DNA from: Perca fluviatilis
Lineage: Eukaryota; Chordata; Actinopteri; Perciformes; Percidae
Assembly (NCBI RefSeq): GCF_010015445.1
Contig: NC_053116.1
Location: 30,819,785-30,883,784 of the forward strand
Length of the DNA: 64,000 nucleotides
Reading direction: 5' to 3'
Part shown: positions 43,433 to 52,878 of the stretch, in pieces
How positions within the stretch are numbered: position 1 is the first letter of the stretch
How the letters are laid out: every line of letters starts with the position of its first letter
Notes under the pieces: generated by a model
What the model was told of the DNA's origin: nothing
Databases searched by the model: none
The model's input: the letters and a program-made list of their open reading frames with translations, nothing else
Position numbers and translations under genes: made by a program

Positions 43433-43948
43433 TCTGCGGCTAATGGAGTGGTGGCTAATGTGAACACGTTCTCTAATATGGAGGAATTAATCGACCGGGT
43501 CTTGGAGAAGCAGCTAAGTGTGCATAAATCAGTGACCTACAGCGCAGTAAAGGAAGCGCTGGCCGAAATTAATGCCTCACAGCAACACATCGGGGGAGAA
43601 CCTGAGAAGCAGGAAAGCATGGTATGTGAGCTGGACCAATCTGACTGCGTCACACTCAAGATCCAGCGGCTTCGGCTGTCTGAAGGGATACAACACGAGC
43701 TGGCACTGCACGCTGAACGCAACTCGGACTCGTTCATCTGCCGCGCTGCCCTGGGAGCGACCCGCGGGGGGAGAGAGTTCGCCTTTGCTGCAGCCGTGGA
43801 GCCCGGTGTTTTCTGGCTGGATATTAGAAGAGGAGGAGCATTTGATGTGGCCATGCATCTTACAAATAGGGGAGGGGGTCTGCGGTCTCAGAGGGTTAGA
43901 GGATTTATTTCACTTTTTATGTTTTTGTCACACCTTGCTCAGATCTAA
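43433..43948 (+). pseudogene. Open frame in the L1 5' region (possible ORF1 remnant)
   Basis: From the ATG at 43433 (a further in-frame ATG lies at 43412), the frame begins MSAANGVVANVNTFSNMEEL and runs to a stop at 43946-43948. The middle (FICRAALGATRGGREFAFAA) is GC-richer than its surroundings. I do not recognise a domain, and it lacks an obvious coiled coil or RNA-binding motif of L1 ORF1. Its position just before the ORF2 start suggests a truncated or fused ORF1, but this is inference from location. Confidence 0.4.
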
Positions 43949-44025
43949 CAGTTCAGCCTTTGCTACAGATTTGTCAGCAAAATCTGTTAGGGTACTCAAG
44001 ACACGTATGCGTTTAAATTTTTAAG

Positions 44026-44127
44026 ATGGTTGAGCTTTCAATCCTTTCAGTTAACATCAGGGGGCTAAACGGGCCGATCAAACGAGTTAAATTCCTGGAC
44101 TATTTAAGAAGGAAAAACCTAGACAAA
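44026..44127 (+). pseudogene. L1 ORF2 start (first residues of the endonuclease)
   Basis: The frame begins MVELSILSVNIRGLNGPIKR and continues through a YLRRKNLD-like stretch, the classic L1-type endonuclease N-terminus. It breaks at about 44127 into AT-rich DNA that is the inverted 3' end of another L1 copy. Confidence 0.85.
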
Positions 44128-44129
44128 AT

Positions 44130-46305
44130 AAATATATATTTTTTATTTTTAATATTTTTAAACATACAAAACATACAAACACAATTGAACAAGAATAACA
44201 ACCCTCTCCCACCCCCCACCCCTCAACCTCTGCGGTCTTGAGGAAAGAAAACAAACAAACAACAAAAACAGGAATCAGAAACCACACCTTGCCTAGTCAC
44301 TCTCCTCTAGTTCTTGTGATGCATTAGGACTGATACTTGTGCTGCTGTGTTTCTCCATAGGTCTATAGTCGATGACTTGGCTTTGTTAATCCTTGCTGTA
44401 ATACGCCAACCACTGTTTTACACAAAGCGAGTGGGGGGAGGGGGAGCCAGCGCTGAGCTATAATTTTCTGTGTCGCGGTTGAGTAGGCTAGCCAAACTTT
44501 CTTCTGTCTCCCAAGCAGATGTAATTTAGAGTCGTCATTAAGTAACAAAACAATCGGGTCAGTAGGAATTCGACGTCCTATCACATCAGATATTATTGAT
44601 GTTTTATTCCAGAACTCATGCACCTGTTCACACTCCCAGACCATGTGCAGGAAATTGTTCAAGTTGACAGAACGTGCAACAGGGAGCAGGAATGCCTTTG
44701 GAGACGTATCTCCTCTGAGGTGTCCAATATGTTCTATGGCATATGTCGAAATGGGTCCGCTGGTGACTTGGGTTCTTGGAACAGTGGGAAATGTTGTCCC
44801 AAACTGTCTCCCAATTAATTACATTCCCCTCCGGGCTCAGCTCTCACTCCCATCTCTCCACCACTGGGAGTTCTCCTACGGATACTTGCATCAGTTTAGC
44901 ATAAATCCTGGACACCAATCCTCTCACAGGAAAATCAACAAGCCATTCAATGATTGGGTGAGTCTCAAGACTGTTTCCCCATAGTACTCCACAACATTTT
45001 AGGACTGACCTTAAGCGAAGATAAAGGAAAATGGATGTCCTAGGGATCTCAAAGCTAGTTCTCATGTCCTCAAAGCTCAACAAACCTTCCCCATTGAATA
45101 ACTGCTCTAGAGTATAAATACCTCTGTCACTCCACTGGTTATAAACAAAAGGGTTACCAGACATTAAATGCATGTTGTGCCAAATTGGGGTGCTCAAATG
45201 CCACTTATTGGTGTAGCGAAGTTGCTCCTCGACCTGTTTAAAGTTGGTCAATGTGTTGGTGATAATAGGGCCATAGGCTAACATACACTTTTTTGGACAC
45301 ACACCTGCAAAGGCGAGGTCTTGCAATCTTAGACTTCCGGTGAGGCTCTGCTCCATTACTCCCCATGGGACTGTAGATGAGGGGTCCATTCACACTGAGG
45401 GCCCGTAGCTGAAAGGCTCTATGGTAAACTTTAAGGTTGGGGAGGGCCAGGCCTCCCGTGTCCGTGGTATGTTGCAAGGTAGAGTATTTTAGCCTAGGTT
45501 GTTTACTATTCCAAATATACTGCCGGATTACAGCATCAAGTTTCTTCCAGAAATGTATCGGTGGGGGTAAGGGGATCATTGTACTTAAGAAGTTCACACA
45601 GCAATCTTGGACCGTAGCGATGCCGGCAGCGCAGACCAATTAGTCAGATCCCTTTGAACACTACTTAGTATAGTTTCGTAGTTGTCCTGGACAACTCGCT
45701 GTAGCGATGCATGGATGGTGATGCCCAAATATGTAATTTTGCTTTGGGTTGGTATTGTATCACTAATAGCTGATGTCACCTGTTTGTTGTTCAACAGGAG
45801 CAGATTAGATTTATTCCAATTGATTTTTTTTGAGCCAAATTTGTTAAAGATCTTAAGAATTTCTCAATTCTCGATCTTAAGAGTCCTCAAGGTCAGATAT
45901 GTACAGTAAAATATCATCTGCAAATAACAATATTGAGTTGTTATTGGATTTAATCTGGACATAACATTTTATTTTGCCTTATGGCCTGGTCTAACGGTTC
46001 AAGAGAGATCGCAAATAGCATGGGAGATAGCGGGCATCCCTGTCTCGAGCCCCGCGCGATGGGGAATGGCTGTGAATGCAGGTAATTGGTTGAGACTATG
46101 GCTGTGGGATTCGCATATAAAGTATGTACCATGTCAATGAATTTGGCTCCCAAACCAAGCCTCTCCATTACTTGCCACAGGTAGTTCCATTCTAGGGGGT
46201 CAAAAGCCTTTTCCGCGTCCAGTGATAAAACTGCTGCCATTGTTTGGAGGTTTTTGGCTTCTTCTATTACATGGAGTAATCTGCGTATATTGTCTGCAGC
46301 TTGAA
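44130..46305 (-). mobile_element. Second L1 copy, reverse-oriented, 5'-truncated
   Basis: On the minus strand this reads from the reverse transcriptase (AAVLSLDAEKAFDPLEWNYL, then GSRQGCPLSPMLFAISLEPL at 46240-45950) through ORF2 C-terminal segments at 45639-45240 and 45389-44844. It continues to the Cys/His region (FLHMVWECEQVHEFWNK at 44660-44600) and an A/T-rich 3' end at about 44130-44180. The YADD-like catalytic motif region (about 45950-45910, CKWRYFT-type text on the plus strand) is degraded and frameshifts separate the segments. No clear target duplication flanks it. The truncated 5' end falls at GCTGCAGACAAT (about 46305). Confidence 0.85.
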
Positions 46306-46329
46306 TGAATGAATGCAGTACTAGATTTA

Positions 46330-47458
46330 AATCAGGATAAATCAGGGGTCAATCACACAAAAGCCCAAAACTGCCAAAAATGTTTAAAGCAGTTGTGGAA
46401 TCCCACCATCTTACAGACATTTGGCAAACCACTAAAAATTTATTAGAGATTTCACATCTTCCTTTGCGGTCAATTTGAAGAAAAAGAGAGAGGCAATTAA
46501 GGATTGCGGAGTTGGAAGACCGTTGTAAATCGTTAGAACAGTCTTTAAAGGTGTGTTTTTCTAAATCTACACATACTCTTTTAGTCACAAATCAAGCAGA
46601 GCTACAGTAAATGATTTGCTAAGGAGAGCTGAACTCATAATGCACAGAGTGAGGCAAAATTACTATTTTAATTGTTGCAAACCAAGCAAATTGCTTGGTT
46701 TGAAATTAAAACAAAGTGAATCCAGAGCTGTTATCAACAGCATCCGGACAGACAGAGGTATCTCAACGAATCCTAAAGATATCACCGCCACTTTCCAATC
46801 CTTTTATTCAAAGTTGTATGAATCCTTCTGCAATCCGGATCCGACACAGTGCCAAAAGTTAAGCTCTATTCCAGCTTTATTGAGAAGCTAGTCCACCCAG
46901 ACCAATCAGGGTTAATACCAAAGCGTCATGCTGCAGACAATATACGCTATTCGATGTAATAGAAGAAGCCAAAAACCTTCCAACAACGGCAGCAGTTTTA
47001 TCACTGGATGCAGAAAAGGCTTTTGACTGCCTAGAGTGGAACTACTCTAGGAAAGAAATAGAGCAAAACCTCACTGGAAATCTAAGACTGCAAGACCTTG
47101 CCTTTACAGGTGTGTGTCCAAAAACGTGTATGCTAGCCTATGATCCTATTATCACCAACACATTGACCAACTTTAAGTAATGGAGAGGCTTGGTTTGGGA
47201 GCCAAATTCATTGACATGGTACGTACTTTATATGCGAGTCCCACGGCTATAGTCTCAACCAATGGCCTGCATTCACAGTCATTCCCCGTCGCACGGGGCT
47301 CGCGACAGGGATGCCGCTATCTCCCATGCTATTTGCAATCTCTCTTGAACCGTTAACCCAAGCCATAAGGCAAAATAAAATATGTAATGTCCAGATTAAA
47401 TCCAATAACAACTCAATATCGTTATTTGCAGATTATATTTTGCTGTACATCTCTGACC
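46330..47458 (+). pseudogene. L1 ORF2 linker and N-terminal reverse transcriptase (plus copy)
   Basis: Across shifted frames the plus strand encodes RIAELEDRCKSLEQSLK, then AELIMHRVRQNYYFNCCKPS with KLLGLKLKQSESRAVINSIR. FYSKLYES follows, then the polymerase motifs HPDQSGLIPKRHAADNIR, AVLSLDAEKAFDCLEWNY, FIDMVRTLYASPTAIVSTN and ARGSRQGC. Stops and indels interrupt it. A copied 127-bp block lies inside at 47050-47176, and the frame is cut by the Kolobok element at the TTAA of 47459. Confidence 0.85.
47050..47176 (+). repeat. 127-bp copied block inside the L1 reverse transcriptase
   Basis: The block begins GGAAAGAAATAGAGCAAAAC and ends TTGACCAACTTTAA. It matches 48843-48969 over the same 127-bp length with about six differences. 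The normal continuation, seen in the minus copy, goes directly from TGGAACTAC to GTAATGGAGAGGCTTGG with nine bases between. This C-terminal ORF2 sequence therefore sits out of place. Confidence 0.9.
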
Positions 47459-47462
47459 TTAA

Positions 47463-48473
47463 AGTGTAAATTGCAGGTTAAATTTTTCATGAAGTTAAGC
47501 AATGTGTTTATTAAACATAAAGATTAGAGCCGCCCACCATTGTTTTGTATGGCTTTTTATGACAAAATGCTGAATATAATATGAAAAGTTGGTACTTTTT
47601 ACAGTGGTTTTAAGCACTCCCCCTCCTTTCCACTAGGCGGGATGTGACGTCATAAGGGGACTCCAAGAGTCTAACGGCTAGTAGGCTAGCAGTTATATTG
47701 GAGACCTAGTTAGCTAGCAAAAATGGTAAACTATTGTGTTTGTGCAGGATGTACGAGTACATCAGAAACAGGGCAGAGGGTCCACCAGGACAAACTGCTG
47801 ATTCGTGCCTGGGTGAGGTTTATGGTTACGAAGTGGTCTGATTTTACTGCTGCCTCTATGACCCACTCTCTCCTCTGCCTGCTGCGCTGTGGCGCAGGTT
47901 CCCGTTAATCTTATGATGGACATGTGTTGTGATATTTAAAAAAACGATCCGTCAACGGCGAAATAAAAGCCTCTTATTTACGAGAGTGTTATTTATGAGA
48001 GTGGTCTGAGAGACCTCCGGTTTACAGCGGTGTGTCCGAGCGAGACTGTCCGAACGACGAGCCAGCGGCCGGGGCAGGCGCTGCTGGTTGTCGCGTTACT
48101 TTATGGAGCTTCTCAACTCCAAAAACTTTGAAATAAATTGTCAATTTAGCAACGATTTTCGCAAGACTGCCTATATTTGAAATCTAAAGACTTAATTTCT
48201 CGCCTAAAACGTTGTCAGAAGTGAATTTAGTGATGAATAAAATGGCGAAAATGGATAAAATTGTCCTGTTGTTGGCCTGTCTATGTACCTGCTATGGGTT
48301 GCTACTCCTTATGACGTCATCACCCAGTTACTGTAAAAAAACATGCTACCTTTGAAGAAACCCCAATAAATGTTATTTTAACGCATTTTAAGACCGAAAT
48401 GTTTAAATATATACATATTGAGCACTTTATTTACATATTAATTGGTTGTGGTGGTTAACCTGCACTTTACGCT
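47463..48473. mobile_element. Kolobok-type DNA transposon remnant, 1011 bp
   Basis: The left end AGTGTAAATTGCAGGTTAA and right end TTAACCTGCACTTTACGCT form 19-bp inverted repeats with two mismatches. TTAA flanks both sides (47459-47462, 48474-48477). The paralogous L1 copy gives the empty site: there GACCTTGAGGACTC reads through without insertion. TTAA duplication plus a THAP-domain frame inside is the Kolobok combination. Most of the transposase is gone. Confidence 0.87.
47723..47908 (+). pseudogene. THAP-domain remnant of a Kolobok transposase
   Basis: The frame begins MVNYCVCAGCTSTSETGQRV, with the N-terminal C-x2-4-C of a THAP zinc finger, then RAWVRFMVTKWSDFTAASM and LLC where the second Cys half would start. 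The usual H-x-FP step is disrupted (RVHQDK) and the terminal C-x2-H is not intact. It stops after 61 residues. THAP domains are the DNA-binding part of Kolobok and P-type transposases; the assignment rests on motif spacing seen by eye. Confidence 0.7.
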
Positions 48474-48477
48474 TTAA

Positions 48478-49285
48478 GGACTCTGTCCCAAAAATTCTTA
48501 AGATCTTTAACAAATTTGGCTCAAACTCCGGCTATAAAATCAATTGGAATAAATGTAATCTTCTTCTGTTGAACAACGGACAGCTATTGGTGATACAATA
48601 CCAACCCAAAGCAATTACATATTTGGGTATCACCATTCACGCATCGCTACAGCTACAGTCCAGGATTGCTGTTGTTAAAATGAACATAGTTCCTCCTAAT
48701 AAACAACCTAGGCTAAAATACTATACCCTGCAACGTACCACAAGCACGGGAGGCCTGGCCCTCCCCGACCTTAAAGTGTACTACAGGGCCTTTCAGCTAC
48801 GGGCCCTCAGAGTGTGGATGGACCCCTCATCTACAGTCCCATGGAAAGAAATAGAGCAAAACCTCACTGGAAATATAAGACTGCAAGACCTCACCTTTAC
48901 AGGTGTGTGTCCAAAAATGTGTATGCTAGCCTATGGCCCTATTATCACCAACACATTGACCAACTTTAAACAGGTCGAGGAGCAACTACGCTACACCAAT
49001 AAGTGGCATTTGAACACCCCAATTTGGCACAAAATACACTTGATGTCTAATAAAAAACCTTTTGTTTATAACCAGTGGAGTGACAGAGGTATTTATACTC
49101 TAGACCAGCTATTCAATGATGAAGGTATGTTAAGTTTTGAAGACTTGAGAGCTAGCTTTGAGGTCCCTAAGACATCCTTCTTCCTTTATCTTCACTTAAG
49201 ATCAGCCCTAAAATGTTATGAGTACCATGGGGGAACAGTCTTGAGATGCACCCAATCATTAAATGGCTTGTTGATTCTCCAGTGA
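48478..49285 (+). pseudogene. L1 ORF2 C-terminal region, part 1 (plus copy)
   Basis: The frame continues after the Kolobok element: KILKIFNKFGSNSGYKINWN, YLGITIHASLQLQ, GGLALPDLKVYYRAFQLRAL, FTGVCPKMCMLAYGPII and PFVYNQWSDRGIYTLDQLF, ending after RSALKCYEYHGG. Compared with the minus copy, it lacks two segments around 48657 and 48695. It ends in a frameshift. Confidence 0.85.
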
Positions 49286-49370
49286 GAGGATTGGTGTCCA
49301 GGATTTATGCTGTTTTATTTATTTATGCTTATGCTACAGTATCTGTAGGAGAACTCCCAATAGTAATGAA

Positions 49371-49769
49371 ATGGGAGCGAGAGCTGAGCTGGAGGGGAAT
49401 GTAATTAATTGGGAGACAGTTTTGGACAACATTTCCCACCCAAATCACCAGCAGATCCACTTCAACATATGCCATAGGACATATTGGACTCATCAGAAGA
49501 GATACGTCTCTAAAGTCATTCCTACTCCCTATTGCACGTTCTGCCAACCTGAACAAACTTTCCTGCACATGGTCTGGGAGTGTGAACAGGTGCATGAGTT
49601 TCGGAATAAAACAACATCAATAATATCTGATGTGATAGGATGTCGAATTCCTACTGACCCGATTGTTTTGTTACTTAATGATGACTCTAAATTACACCTG
49701 CTTGGGAGACAGAAGAAAATTTGGCTAGCTGGTTCAACCGCGACCAAGAAAATGATAACTCAGCGTTGA
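49371..49769 (+). pseudogene. L1 ORF2 C-terminal region, part 2 with Cys/His motif
   Basis: The frame has HRTYWTHQKRYVSKVIPTP, then the C-x2-C...H-x4-C pattern in YCTFCQPEQTFLHMVWECEQ. LLNDDSKLHLLGRQKKIWL follows, then a stop. This is the terminal zinc-knuckle-like region of L1 ORF2, followed by the 3' UTR and A-rich tail near 50110. Confidence 0.85.
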
Positions 49770-50118
49770 CTCCCCCCCCACTCACTTTGTATAAAACAGT
49801 GGTTGGCATATTTTCTAGACATAGTTATGCTTGAGCTCTCTACAGCAAGGATTAACAAAGCCAAATCTTGAACTATAGACCTATGGAAAAATGCAGCAGC
49901 ACAAGTATCAGTCCTAATGACCTCATTATCACAAGAATTAGAGGAGAGTGACTAGGCGAGGTGTGATTTTCTGTTTTCGTGTTTTGTTTGTTTGTTTTTC
50001 TTTCCTCGAGACCGCAGACGGTGGGAGGTGGGAGAGGGTTGTTGTTCTTGTTCAATTGTGTTTGTCTGTTCTGAATGTTTAAAAATATAAAAACAATAAA
50101 AAATTGATCTTAAAAAAA

Positions 50119-50134
50119 AAGAATTGGGAGGATT
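50119..50134. repeat. Right target-site duplication of the L1
   Basis: AAGAATTGGGAGGATT sits directly after the A-rich 3' end of the element and pairs with 43281-43296. Confidence 0.8.
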
Positions 50135-50135
50135 A

Positions 50136-51132
50136 GGTCATATAAATTCAGGTAATGGAAATTAAAATGTGATATTTTGTGTCCACACCCTGATCCAAAT
50201 AATCTCATTTTTATTGCCCTGAAGTTATAGTTACCTAATGTTATACAGTAGAGGTAATACATACAGACCTACATGTGAAATGAAATAATTGGGAAAGTAG
50301 CCAAAGATTTTTTTTAACAAATGTACAAGGCAAAGATAAATTAGATACTAAAATTTCAAGATCTTCCCTTTGCTTGGCCAACACCATATTTTAACTGTCA
50401 GGGGAATTTCTTTGTAAAAAAAAATATATATAATGAAGTATTGCTATCTTTACCTTTACTTACTGGTGACATCCATGAACACCATTATAAAGGTTGTTCT
50501 AATGGGTCTGTAATATCATGTCGATGATCAATCTATTAACAACCTGCTGTCAATGGACACAAAGGCAGGACTGCTGTTGTCATGGGTATAGTATCATTTG
50601 GTTTTATGGTGTTTGTGCCTATTGATTTTCACTGTAATGAAAATATTATTCTCAAACAGCACTGACACCAGCATCTGACATCAAGGTTGCCATTTAATTG
50701 CCACATTGTCTTAATAATAAAGACAATCCTTGATGTCTTTCAAGAAATAATGGAGTTACTGTACAATATTGTTACCCTTTTCAAAGATATCAACAGAGAT
50801 GGTAACATTTTGTTTTGGTTGTGTATGTGGCTAACAGATGGCATTCACTGCACAGATGCTGCAGGTGCCCCATCTTTGTTGGTACCTGCTCACTGGCCAT
50901 CTCGGCTTACCCCTGGGCTGTTGCAGGTGGGTTCACAGTTGGCATCGGACTATGTCAGTATTTGCCTTTGCCCACAGCATTCAGGATGACTTCAACATCC
51001 ATCCACTGCTTCGGGGTGCTGGGGTGGCTTGCTGTATGTATAGCTGTCCACTGCTTCTAATACTTAGGATGGGTTAAAATGCAGAAATAGATTTTCACTT
51101 CTAGTATGTATGTGATGATGAAGAATAAAAGT
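50136..51132. other. Intergenic DNA with unassigned overlapping frames
   Basis: Three overlapping short frames at 50687-51077 include AISAYPWAVAGGFTVGIGLC, a hydrophobic stretch. No start, splice or family evidence supports a gene. The rest is AT-rich. Confidence 0.4.
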
Positions 51133-51180
51133 TTAAAGCTATAGTGCGTAGTTTCTGTCGCTGCCATGACGAATTCTAAG

Positions 51181-52548
51181 AAATGACAATCTCACAGAGC
51201 ACAGTGGACCCAAAAGCATGACTCAAAGCAGATGTAACAGGTAATAGAGTTTATTGTACAAAGGTACAATGCAGGCGAAGGTACAAAAACGGCAGAGAGA
51301 CACTAGGAATAACGCTGGAGAGTGAGACACAAGGTACAACAACAATCTGGCAACTGACAAGGGACACAAGGTAAGTATATATACACTGAGGTGGGTTTAG
51401 ACAATGACACGCAGGTGGCACACATTAGGGAAGGGAGGGTAATCACACAGGTGGGAAGGCAGACAAGTGACCTGAGGCCTGTACTACGAAGCAATATCAA
51501 CTTGTCCTGGATCTCTTTCAGTAATCCGGCTTCACCAAACCTAACAACCGCGGTCCTGCATAACCTGTACTACGACGCTGGTTATCAAATAGTTCAGTCA
51601 ACTCAGGGTTTCCCAATCCAGCAGCGCGCGCGTTCACATAAAAGAGGCGGTGTTTGCACACCACGACCAATCGCAAACATCTACCAGAGCCGCATGTTAT
51701 ATATAAGAAGAGCAAATTATAATTCTACATAAATATGAAGAACACAGACACGGTTTTACAGGGAAAACGCAATACAGTCGCTGCTTCCTAAAACAGGAAG
51801 GAAAGCTGGCAAAAAAATAAATAAATAGCCGACGCTGTAGATGTTTAAATCACAACGCTTATTAATATCACTTCCTCATCAGTCAGGAAGATCTGACCAT
51901 AATTACACTTGTGCTTTCCATAAACTGTCGTTGCTTTAGCCTGTTATTTCAGTTGCAACCCTGGCGGGGGGAGCGATCGTGAGAGCAAATAAAAAAATAT
52001 AAAAACATAATTCAAACCGATGTGCACATTCGGCGACACGGCTCAAGAAGCCGATATGTAATTCCCTCCCATTAAAATATATAGGCTATATTTCATAAAA
52101 ATACCCATGTTAACGGGGTTGTTGGTCTCTCAATGTTTTAACCTTGTGAGCGCACCCCTCTCTCCCTCTCTCTTTTCCTCTCTCGCACCGAGCTCCGCCT
52201 GATCTTCTTTAAGAACGGTGACGCCGTTATCAATCGAGTATTGATTGGTCAGTAGGCGGTGCTTTAACACCGGTTGATCTCTGATCTCCAACTTAACCTG
52301 CTCCCGACCAGGTTAGGTGTTCAGCATGAGTTACCACGGCGATTGAACCCGGTAACAACTGATCCACCTTCGTAGTACAGAAAATCCTGGGTTGAGTCTT
52401 AAGTTAGCTCGTTAACGCCAAATCCTGCTTCGTAGTACAGGCCTCTGAAACAGAAACAGAGGGTGAGTATTTCAAAATAAAACAGGAAGTCAACACAAAC
52501 AAAACAAACCTGAACTAAGAGCAGGAGCTGGACCTGAGAGACTAGAAC
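51181..52548. repeat. Middle repeat of the nest (two halves)
   Basis: 51181-51474 has GTGGACCCAAAAGCATGACT and AATAGAGTTTATTGTACAAA. 52445-52548 continues with CTGAAACAGAAACAGAGGGT and AACAGGAAGTCAACAC. The type resembles 25070-25300 in having CCCAAAAGC and TTTATT blocks. Exact outer borders are uncertain by about 10 bp. Confidence 0.6.
51475..52444. mobile_element. PIF/Harbinger-type MITE, 970 bp, innermost element
   Basis: The left end AGGCCTGTACTACGAAGCA and right end TGCTTCGTAGTACAGGCCT are perfect 19-bp inverted repeats. CTG flanks both sides (51472-51474, 52445-52447), a 3-bp duplication as in PIF/Harbinger. A second TTCGTAGTACAG copy lies at about 52370-52381. No transposase frame is present. 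Confidence 0.88.
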
Positions 52549-52878
52549 ACTGTCGACGTGTCCACATCATACAGCCTTCTGTGATTGCACACATGCCCCC
52601 CCCCACACACACACACACAGTTGCTAGTAGCCAAGGAGGACACGGAGGATTAAAAAAACACATGATGGACTCTTCAGAAGAGGTAGTTATTTTCACTCGA
52701 GCTTCTACGCGGGAATGTCACCGGACGACACAATCTTCTGAGCATAGCCATACTGAGAAATACAGAGACAGTTGTGTGGAGCTGATAGTCTTAATTAGCT
52801 TTGTAGCAACTCATTTGGCAATGGCTTGACTATAACAGACGTTCAATAATATCAAAAAGTTACGCACTAAAGCTTTAA

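Larger units (their letters stand above)
43298..50118 (+). mobile_element. Rearranged L1-type LINE locus, about 6.8 kb
   Basis: A plus-strand L1 is framed by near-identical target duplications, AAGAACTGGGAGGATT at 43281-43296 and AAGAATTGGGAGGATT at 50119-50134. It ends 3' in ATAAAAACAATAAAAAATTG and an A-run. From left to right it holds a 5' region with a short frame, the ORF2 start, a reverse-oriented second L1 3' half, the ORF2 linker and reverse transcriptase, a Kolobok insertion, and the ORF2 C-terminus with its Cys/His motif. Stops and frameshifts make it inactive. The endonuclease domain is almost wholly missing from the plus copy. Confidence 0.85.
51133..52878. mobile_element. Outer MITE of a three-level nested repeat
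   Basis: The left end reads TTAAAGCTATAGTGCGTAGTTT. The right end, reverse-complemented, reads TTAAAGCTTTAGTGCGTAACTT. The outer element occupies 51133-51180 and about 52549-52878, where it includes GCTAGTAGCCAAGGAGGACA and ACTCTTCAGAAGAGG. It was split by a second repeat, itself split by a third. Confidence 0.75.

Noticed and set aside
50815..51060. Hydrophobic frame suggestive of a membrane protein fragment
   Set aside because: Three overlapping frames share the same bases and none has family support. It could be a degraded repeat, so it is not called as a gene.
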